Shown here: positions 55,262 to 64,000 of the stretch, piece by piece
How the letters are laid out: every line of letters starts with the position of its first letter
Numbering within the stretch: position 1 is the first letter of the stretch
Program-made: the position numbers and the translations under genes
The notes under the pieces: model-generated
Seen by the model: the letters and a program-made list of their open reading frames with translations, nothing else
Told to the model about the DNA's origin: nothing
The model's database searches: none
DNA from: Hymenoscyphus infarciens
Taxonomy: Eukaryota > Ascomycota > Leotiomycetes > Helotiales > Helotiaceae
Direction: 5' to 3'
Assembly: GCA_001414345.1 (NCBI GenBank)
Contig: LLCB01000107.1
Span: 1 to 64,000, forward strand
DNA: 64,000 nt

Positions 55262-56724
55262 ATGGCGTCTACCATCACCACCCTCGAAGAACTAGTCCGG
55301 CTCCAAGAATGGAAACCTTCCGTTCCTTTTCCAAATACAATCAACACCCCGTCACCTACCGAGATACAATTTGCAAGTGTTGCGCAGAGCAACGATGTCG
55401 TTATTCAACAGTTGGAACCTGCGGACGGCGGCAAGGCGGCTTGGAGCGTATTGATTGCGGCATTTGTATTCGAAGCTCTATTATGGGGTAAGAAGTTTTT
55501 CGCAATAATTGAGGAATAACGGGTACTAACTTCAACTCCATAGGTTTTCCAGTCTCCTTTGGTGTTTTCCAAAATTACTATTCCACCCTACCGGAATTCA
55601 AAGACAATCCAAACATCGCACTCATCGGGACCATAGCCCAAGGACTTAGCTACCTTGGTGCACCGCTTTCTACAGCAGTCACTAAGCAATACCCCAAGTA
55701 CCGACAATACCAACTCTATCTAGGATGGCCATTCTGCATCGTCGGACTTCTTGCTGGCTCCTTCACAAACTCTCTGGGTGGGCTTATCGCTACGCAAGGC
55801 TTCATGTACGGCTTCGGATTCGTAACATTGATGTTTCCCATTCTCAGCATGGTAGATGAATGGTGGGTGCTCAGAAAGGGTATGGCATTTGGCTTAATAT
55901 CCAGCGCATCCGGTGCCACCGGAATCGTCATGCCCTTCATCATCAACGCCCTATTAAAAAGATTCGGTCACAAAACAACACTTCGAGCCATCGCAGTTGG
56001 ACTTGCTCTCCTCACCGGACCTCTTATCCCAACTCTCAAAGGCCGTTTACCGGTTTCGGATCGAAGTAATTCTGCGGCAAGAGTCAACTGGTCATTCTTC
56101 CGGAAACCGCTATTCTACATTTATGGGTTTTCCACTCTTTTCAGTGGTTTAGCACTTTTCTTTCCATCGACTTATTTGCCATCTCATGCTACTGCAATTG
56201 GATTGAGTACGACTCAAGGAGCTTTGGTTCTTGCCATCATGTCGCTTGCTCAACTTACGGGAATGTTCGCATTGGGCTGGCTTTCGGATAAGAAATTCCA
56301 TATTAGTTTAATCTCCATCTTTTGCTCCGGCGTGGCAGCGATCGCAATCACTACTCTCTGGGGAATGGCAAAATCACTCGCCCCTCTGTTAGTTTTCAGT
56401 TTGTTATTTGGATTCTTTGGCTACGGATTTGGGGTCATGAGAGTTGGTATGGGAAGGGCAGTTAGCGATGATCCCTCGGCTGTTATTGCTACGTATTCGA
56501 TTCTTATTTTCCTGCAAGGCATAGGAAATGTTTTGGTAGGACCTATTAGCAATGGGCTGATTTCTGGGACTGCAAATATGGATGTTTATGGGATTTCGAG
56601 GTTTAAGAGCTTGGTTATTTTTTCGGGGGCTTGTATGGGGGCTTCGGCTGGGGTTATTGCTGTTTGGCATGCGCTTCCTAAGAGAGTGAGGGAGACGACC
56701 TTTGGATCGGGTTCGGCGAGCTGA
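55262..56724 (+). CDS. MFS transporter, monocarboxylate (MCT/Mch) type
   Basis: The exons are 55262-55487 and 55544-56724, joined across a 56-bp intron with branch site ACTAAC; the product is 468 aa. A hydrophilic N-terminus of about 55 aa leads to DGGKAAWSVLIAAFVFEALLW, the usual first helix of fungal monocarboxylate-permease-like proteins, followed by GFPVSFGVFQNYYS. The first half also has GTIAQGLSYLGAPL and EWWVLRKGMAFGLISSASGA, a hallmark of the MCT family. The second half has LGWLSDKKFH and SDDPSAVIATYSILIFLQG. About 12 membrane helices are expected. Substrates in the family are monocarboxylates, riboflavin or other small acids; here the substrate is unknown. The nearest gene is the divergent esterase. 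Confidence 0.93.
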
Positions 56725-57590
56725 GGAGGGGTTGTTATGAAAAGTATCCCTGGATGAAACTTTGGTTAAAAATCATTCTCTAGAAAGAATAGAAGGATAG
56801 AAGAGCTTGAGAAGATATACAAATGAAAAGAATAAGAGGAATTACTGTCATGTGATGCTATTTGGAATAATCATCTGGTTAAAAATATTGTTCTGAATAT
56901 TGAGAGAATAAAAAAGACCAAACGAATTTACCAGAAGAATTAATTCAAACTTTCTCTTTCTATGAATGTCAGTGAATACCTAGACAAATAAAATGAAAAA
57001 TAAATGATAAGACGAAATTTTGATCATGAGACAAGAGAACTCTTTCTCAAGATCTCCCGAGATTCCTCAGATAGACAAAAAATGAAAGCTAGTGTTGAAA
57101 TTATCAATAACAGTTCTTTTCGCGACACGGTTCAGTTGGTGGACAAGCTTTGCTTCGATGATCGTAGTCATCAGCTCATCCAGGTTCGTTCATCGAAACC
57201 ATGTTTCTTGGTTCCCAGAGGTCATAGATAGATTCCCCCTAGACTGTTCTATGCTAGGGTTTAGATGTAGCAAGTATATGCATGATTTCTACTTCGACCA
57301 TTGAGGAAAATGATTCTAAGAGACCTGACGTGAAACATCTATGCGTTTAGGTTGATTCGCGAGTCCAATGTCTCGAGCGTACCTATTTCTGGTTCTGTCG
57401 CAAAATTATTAGAACTATTCTATTTTCGAGATCTTTAAGAATAAAGCTTATTATTTCAAGTAATTTAATTGCCGTGACTTAATCTATACCACTTCATTTT
57501 TCCACATATGTTGGGTACTACTTTTAGCCGAATTTGTTTCGGATTTTTATTAATTGTTGTAAGTTTGTTTCAACTATTCTACTTTTCTTA
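56725..57590. other. MFS gene 3' flank up to the AT-rich block
   Basis: AT-leaning and without a gene. At 57588-57600 TTA is followed by GGGCCTGTTTAGC, like the left end of the Harbinger-type MITEs, but no matching right end was found in the window. Confidence 0.5.
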
Positions 57591-60500
57591 GGGCCTGTTT
57601 AGCACGCATCTAATTTAATTTAGATATATGCGATTTGTACACGAGTACAGGGTCAAAAGGTGCTCGTATATTGTTGAACATCCGTATCTGTTACGTGATG
57701 TGGGTCTTCCTAAACCCTCTTATATATAAGTAGAGAGTAATTCCTCTCTAGAATTACTTAAGTAATATAATTATATTAAACCTTATACTATCCTTTTAAT
57801 AGGTTATAAGCCTAGAATTCTACTCTAGACTTATTAATTAAACTACTACTAAGTCTCTAAATAATTCCTTAACCTAGTATAAGCGTGTTCTACTAATAGA
57901 TATATAAGTTATTATAATTTAAAAACAGGATCTCTTATATCTATTATACCTAGTATTACTACCTTTAATTCATCTTAACACATGTTATAATAAAAGTGCT
58001 AAAGCATCTAAGTACTAAAATACTAGGTTAACTCCTAACCTAGCCTATATAGCTCTCTAGTAGTAAAAAACTTAGTAATCTTAAAGAAGTTAAAAAATAC
58101 TAACCTCTTAATAAACTGCTTAGATAGCTTATAAAGTTATATTAATATAAGTAAAAATTTTAAAATAAATGTATTAAAAGAAATAAGGTCTTAGAAGATT
58201 ACTAAGAGCTATACTAAGAGCTAATTTAGAATAAGTTAAGAAAGGCTAAGAGTAGTCTTAAAAAGGCACTTCTTAGCTTATTAAATAATAAAGAAGATAA
58301 GATAGTACTTACTTATATTATACTTTAGACCTAATCTTTTTCCCTATTATACTTAAACTCTTCTTTAAACTTATTCTAAATACTTTTATAAAGATAACCT
58401 ATTTAAAGACTTCGACTATATACTCTCTAACCTAGAATCCGAATCCGAAACCGAATCTGAAACTGATACTAGCTCTAATACTACTAAATTATCTTTATTA
58501 GAAAACGAACTTCTTCCTCTAAGCCTTATAAATATCTTTAGACTCTATACTAAAGAACCTTTACCTATTACTCCTATCTTCTCTACTCCTAGCCTACCTA
58601 GCTCTCCTTAATTATATTTATTAAAAATTAAACTTAGAATAATATCTAAGAGCTCGACGAAGCTAACTAGACTGAATAAGAAAGACGAGTCGTCGATAGC
58701 CTCTATATTAAAAACTACTACTATAAGTAGCTTATTATCTATAAGAAGTAGTAACTAGATGCTCTCTTAGTAGTATAAGCTATAAGTCTTAGATAAGCTA
58801 CTATCTTAGAGCTAATAATAGCTAAGAAGAAAGAATATAGAAAAGAGGATAAAGAATAGGTTAAATTCTTAGACGTTAGATCTTATATAATACGTAGTAA
58901 GTGTGGCTTCCTAGCTAGGAACTATATTAAGAATAATAGTAATAATGTCTTATAACTTCTTATAAAACTTAAGAATAGATTTTAGCTTAAAGAATTAGTA
59001 TAATTTAATTAACTTATAAGCGAGCTCTTATCTTTATAGCTCGACGTCTTTACCTCTATTTAAGAGTATAACTCTTAGTTTCTCTAGATTAATTATAAGC
59101 TCTTACTTATCTTACTAGACGCTAAACTTAAGGATCCTTAGTTTAGCTAACTCTATATATTCGGCCTTACTCTAGTATATAATACTTTTAAAGGATATTA
59201 GGCTTAGACTTATAACTATGTTAATAATACTAGCTATATTATACCTATTAGTAAACTTATAGTAGTAGTCTAAAAGGAGGAATAGTATATAACTATAGAT
59301 ACTAATAATATAATAATAGATATACTCGCTTATAAATAATCTAGAACTAATAAAATACTAAAATATATATATTATAGAAAAATGTATTATTTAGAAGTAA
59401 ACTATATTAAGAAACATTCTTACCTAAAGCTAGCTTATAATAAGTAAATAGCTAATAAGACGGCTATAAAAGCTACTAAACGTAAGAAGCGTTCTTGCTC
59501 TTAAGGCGATACCTAGGATTAGAAAAAAAAGCTAAGAGATAAGAATACTAAGACTACTACTATAGTATTTATAAGACTATTAGTTATTAACTAAAATAAT
59601 AAAGCTAACTACTACTCTATCTCTTATTAGGCCTAGATAGTATACCTTATACTAAATCTTAAAGTACTAAGAGCCTCGACGCTTAAATCCTTATTATAAA
59701 GATAGATTATCGATAGTAGGTACTCTAAATCTATCTATTACTAGAAGTTACTCTTTATGAATCTAGGGCCTCTAGACTCTAATAAACTATAAGTAGTAGT
59801 AGGTATTAGTAGAATACGATTACCTATTATCTTTAAAGGAATAGTAAAGTTAGTTATAGAAATAGAAACTAGACTATAGATACTACTACTCTCTAATATA
59901 CTCTACTACCTTACTCTAAGAGCTAACCTTCTTTCTTTTTTATAGCTACTAAATAAGGGACTCTAAGTAGACTTATAGAAAATATATAGGTATATTTAGA
60001 CTCTATTAAATACTAAAACCTTATATGTTTATAAACTTACTATTAAAAGTAACCTCTAAATGTTAATACTAGGAACTCTTCCTAGTATTATAATTTAGCT
60101 TATAGGGTGTAAAGGACTTCTAGTACTTCTAAGCTAATATAAGCTTCTACTATACCCTTACTTATACTCTAAAATATTAGCTAAAGCCTAGATCGCCTAT
60201 ACTAATAAGCTAGTAAATATAACTTAGTATACTTGCTTAGAATATGTAAGTAATAAAGTAATTAAGGCACTTTATAAAAGATCTTATAGTATAGATAAAA
60301 AGATATATATAGAAGGCTATATCTATATTACCTATATAGAAGGGTATATAAAATTAGTTCCTTATCTAGGCTATATAGAGCTTAGACGTTACCTTATAGA
60401 ATTAATATATATAGACGTTATAGGACCTTTAAAACCTAGACTGTTTAGTTTTTAATACTAGGTATATTTTTACTATAATAAAATAAAAGACGTAGAAGCC

Positions 60501-63500
60501 TATAGTATAAAACATAAAAGCGATATATTAGCCTATTTTAAGGAATATAAAGCTATCTATAAGCGCCTTAAACAACGGATCTATTATATTTATAATAATA
60601 ACAAGGGTAAATGTATTAGTACTACTCTTAGTAAATATCTTAAAGAAGAAGGTATTATACTTAAAACTATAATCTTAAATAATCCTAAGATAAATAGAGC
60701 TGCTAAACGCTTAGACTAAACCTTATAGTAGATAGTAAAGATAATAAAAAGGCACTATCTTAACTTTTATACTAACTACCTTTAGTTTAAATTATTATAA
60801 ACCTTTATCTATCTTTACTAAAGACGTATTTATATAGCTACTAAAATTTCCCCCTTTAAGGCTATTACTAGCTTATATCTTTATATTAATTATTTAAGAA
60901 TTATAGAGTTATAGTATATAGTTCTTAAAAATAAGCTTAAAAAGAGTAAGTCTAAAAAGGCTTAAACCTTCTTTAGACGTCTAATAGGTTATAAAGGAGA
61001 TTATATTAAGTAGATCTAGACTACTAATAAGAAAATCGTTTAAGTTAATAATATTTATATTAATAAAATATAAGTCGACTTATAAGAGAAAGAACTAGTA
61101 CTTAAAGTCTCTACTTCTAAGATTACTCTAGACTAACGACTTAATAAAGTAGATTCTAATTAATAATAAAGTAAGAACCTTAAAGCTAACCTTATATTTA
61201 AAATTAAGAGAGCTACTATAGATACTACTAAAATAGTTATAAAGCTAATTAAGGAATCTTATAAACATAAGTTATAGACTACTAGTAAGACACGCTACTA
61301 GGAGATAAAAGATTAAAGACTTATACTTCTAAGAGGAAGGGGTTAAATAAAGAAACTACGAGTATACCTAAGACTAGGCTACTTACTACTCTTACCTAAA
61401 CTCGAAAGCTCTAGAGTTATAAAGCTATTTAACAATTTAGAAAATAACATCCTAGTACTTCGTTAAAACAAAGAAGTAATACCCTTGTCTACTCTACTAC
61501 TACTAAAGCCTATAATCGTTATATACTATAATCTAGCTATATCTACTACTATAAGAGTATTAAGGTTATAAGCATGTTAGAAGTTATAACCCTTTATAGA
61601 CGACGATAGCTCTAATCTTAGTAGTCTAAAAACCTTACTAGATAATATAGTAGACTATATAGACAACTATAGCCTTTAACTAGTACTCCTATCTAACTTA
61701 CTACTATTTACTCTTATCTATTAACCGATTAACAAGACCTACTTTATAGTAATACTACTAGCCTAGGTATAAAATAACGTTTTTAAGCCTTAAATCTATA
61801 AATAGGCCTATATATATACTAAAGCCTAAAAGTAGATAGAAGCTAAAAATAAGGAGATTAATTCTATTAAGAAAAACAGTACTTAGGAAGAGGTTAAGAG
61901 ACTTATAAACTAAAGGGTTCTTATAAGTAGATAGGTCTATAAACTTAAGATAAGTAATAAAGGCTAGATTATTTAGTATAAGGCTTACTAGGTAGTTTAT
62001 AGCTTTAAATAAGAAGAAGGTATTAACTTTAACGAAACTTTTACTACTATTATAAAGCCTATAAGCTATAAACTTATATTTATAATCACTACTATCTTAA
62101 ACTAAGAGATTAAGTAAATAGATATAAAAACTATATTCTTATATAAGGATATTAAAGAAGAAGTTTATATAGAGTTTCCTAATAGTAGAGGGGATAGTAT
62201 AAAAGTCTATAAACTTAAAAAGGCATTCTATAGTCTAAAGTAGACACCTAAAGTCTAGTATAATACTCTCTATAGTTTCCTAAAAACCTTAGGTTTTAAA
62301 CCTCTTAACGTAGATACTAGCGTCTTCTACTATAAAGACATTATTATTATAGCCTATATTAACAACCTTCTTATTACTAGAGGATTAATATAGGAAATTA
62401 ATAAAGTAAAAAAGGTACTAAATACTTACTTTAAAATGTTAGATCTTAGTTTAATAGTCTACTATCTAGGTATAATAGTAACTTAAGATAGAGAACACCG
62501 AACACTTTACTTAGAATAATAAGCCTATATTAAGAAAATACTATAAGATTTCAATATACTTAATATAAAGATATATTATATACTAATAGAGGCTAATAAT
62601 TACTTTATAGCTACTTCTAAAGACTATAAAAGCTCTAAACCTTTTAGATAATAATACTAATTAGCTATTAGTTCTCTTATATACGCTATACTTAGTACTC
62701 GACTAGATATTACCTACTCTATGTCTATTATAAGTAGATTCTTATCTAATCTAACTAATAAATATTAGATAGTAGTAAAACGAATTATACGTTATCTTAA
62801 GAGTACTATAAACTACGACTTAGTGTTTTAAGGTAAGCTTAAGAGACTTATAAGCTATTTAGATACTAACTAGGCTAGATATTATAAGACTAGATAATCT
62901 ACTTCTAGATACCTCTTTAATATTAGTAGCAGCATTATCTTATAGTTATCTAAAAGATAGGCTACAGTCTTACTATCCTTATATAAAGTAGAACTTAAAG
63001 AGGAGATAAATATTATAAACGAAGCTATTTAGCTATAACGTCTCTTAGACTAGCTTATTCTAGAGACTAAACTAAGAGTTACTATAGTAATCCTCTATAA
63101 TAATTAAGGAGCTATAGTACTTATAAAAAACTCTATCTATTATAACTATACTAAGTATATTACTACCTAAGACGCTAAGGTTAGAGAAGTATAAGCTAAA
63201 AGATATATAAACCTTATATTTATTAGTATAAAAGAGTAAGTAGTAGATAGACTTATAAAACCCCTTTCTAGGAACGCTTTTAAGAAGTTCCAATTCTTAA
63301 TAGGTATTAAGAAGAGGAGTGTTTAAAAGCTTAGTAGAGTACTGTTATTACTCTATACTTACTTAAAATAACTATAGAGCTATATCTAATACTTTAAAGA
63401 AAATAAAGAAAGGTTATATAATATACTCTTTATATTTATACTATTATACTTTTAGATATTAAAGAATAGACCTAATACTTAAAAAACGTTTTTTATTATA

Positions 63501-64000
63501 GTTTTTAAAAGTTATATAACTATATAGTATAAATTATAAAGAGAGATTATATTACTAAGACTAACGATTTATATTATATAGTTAGCTACTTAGCGCCCTA
63601 GCTACTATACTAACCACCTATATATACCTAATACTTAAAAAACATCCTATAATCAACTCTCTCTATTATCTATAAATTATCTCTTTAAATACTTACTTTA
63701 CTTAAAAAAAAAAAAAATATTAAATACTAGAATCGCTTTAGATATAACTCTTAAGAAGTTAAAAGCTATTACCTTCTTAAAAGAACCCTTTTTTAACTTC
63801 GTAGATATTAATACTCGATACTTAAAACTCCTATTACTTAGAAGTCTAAAGACTAACTCTACTAATTATAATATCTAGTATTATCTATCTAAAATTAATA
63901 ACACCTATAATAGAGTATACTTACTCTACTAGATTATATAATACTCTATTATCTATTATATAAAGTAGGAAAAGGTAAACTAGTAAGATAATATAAATAA
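57591..64000 (+). mobile_element. RIP-mutated block with a Ty1/Copia retrotransposon
   Basis: Very AT-rich to the window end. Plus-strand Copia pol motifs run from about 59700 to 63320: protease DSG read as DSR, integrase, reverse transcriptase and RNase H in Copia order. About 57672-57800 starts TGTTGAACATCC and is followed by a GGTTATAAGCC stretch, a possible LTR and primer site. I could not pair it with a 3' LTR, so the element limits are unknown. Other repeats may be nested in it. Confidence 0.75.
59700..63325 (+). pseudogene. Copia pol remnant with RIP-altered catalytic residues
   Basis: Integrase: the D-N-G-G-E-Y block reads N-N-K-G-K-C near 60592-60612, and the A-E-R-L-N block reads AAKRLD near 60703 (the Glu of DDE became Lys). 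Reverse transcriptase: LKKALYGLKQ reads KKAFYSLK plus stop near 62215, and the catalytic YVDD reads YINN at 62355-62366. RNase H: YAILSTRLDITYSM and KRIIRYLKSTINYDLVF near 62690-62830. Stops sit where Gln or Trp is expected. No function is possible. Confidence 0.85.

Noticed and set aside
63310..63420. 3' LTR of the distal Copia element starting TGTTTAAAAGC
   Set aside because: It does not match the candidate 5' LTR near 57672, so the element ends were left open.

Overview
The window comes from a filamentous ascomycete. Genes carry short introns (46-152 bp) with GTAAGT/GTATGT-like donors and CTAAC/CTAAT branch sites. Gene islands of ordinary base composition alternate with very AT-rich, stop-riddled blocks in which transposons were destroyed by C-to-T/G-to-A transitions (repeat-induced point mutation, RIP). 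The gene set, especially an RGS-LOV photoreceptor of the Botrytis BcLOV4 type, fits Leotiomycetes (Helotiales) best; that placement is inference.

Layout. 1-15.6 kb is a nested transposon block: a RIP-mutated Ty1/Copia element (975-7058, 171-bp LTRs, ATTAT target duplication) sitting in an older repeat; a PIF/Harbinger-type MITE (7998-8393); and a 3.8-kb LTR element with no coding capacity (11019-14784, 359-bp LTRs, AGAAA duplication), itself carrying a 922-bp hAT-type element (12110-13031, duplication CTTCCTAC). 16.0-25.3 kb is a gene island: shp1 (UBX cofactor of Cdc48, minus), mim1 and oxa1 (mitochondrial membrane protein insertion, plus), a hypothetical gene, and an epoxide-hydrolase-fold protein lacking the usual catalytic motifs. 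26275-30139 is a RIP-mutated TIR transposon with a 6-bp duplication and a degenerate integrase-like transposase.

30.8-47.8 kb is the second island: trk1 (K+ transport), hid1 (Golgi/trafficking, minus), pom34 (nuclear pore, minus), a degenerate AMP-binding protein, a GMC oxidoreductase pseudogene broken by indels, and the RGS-LOV photoreceptor, whose C-terminus appears frameshifted. 47.8-57.6 kb is gene-poor: a cluster of GCTTAC subterminal-like repeats, a possible gene relic, a second copy of the Harbinger MITE, a CE5 acetylxylan esterase/cutinase gene (minus) and a monocarboxylate-type MFS transporter (plus). From 57.6 kb to the end is another RIP-mutated block with a Ty1/Copia pol that still shows its motifs, with catalytic residues changed D-to-N and E-to-K.

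The genes do not form a pathway cluster. Most are housekeeping genes; the esterase, the MFS transporter, the GMC pseudogene and the photoreceptor are the lifestyle-related ones. No tRNA, rRNA or CRISPR was seen. Exon borders were set by eye from splice signals and frame continuity; all spliced models listed stay in frame.
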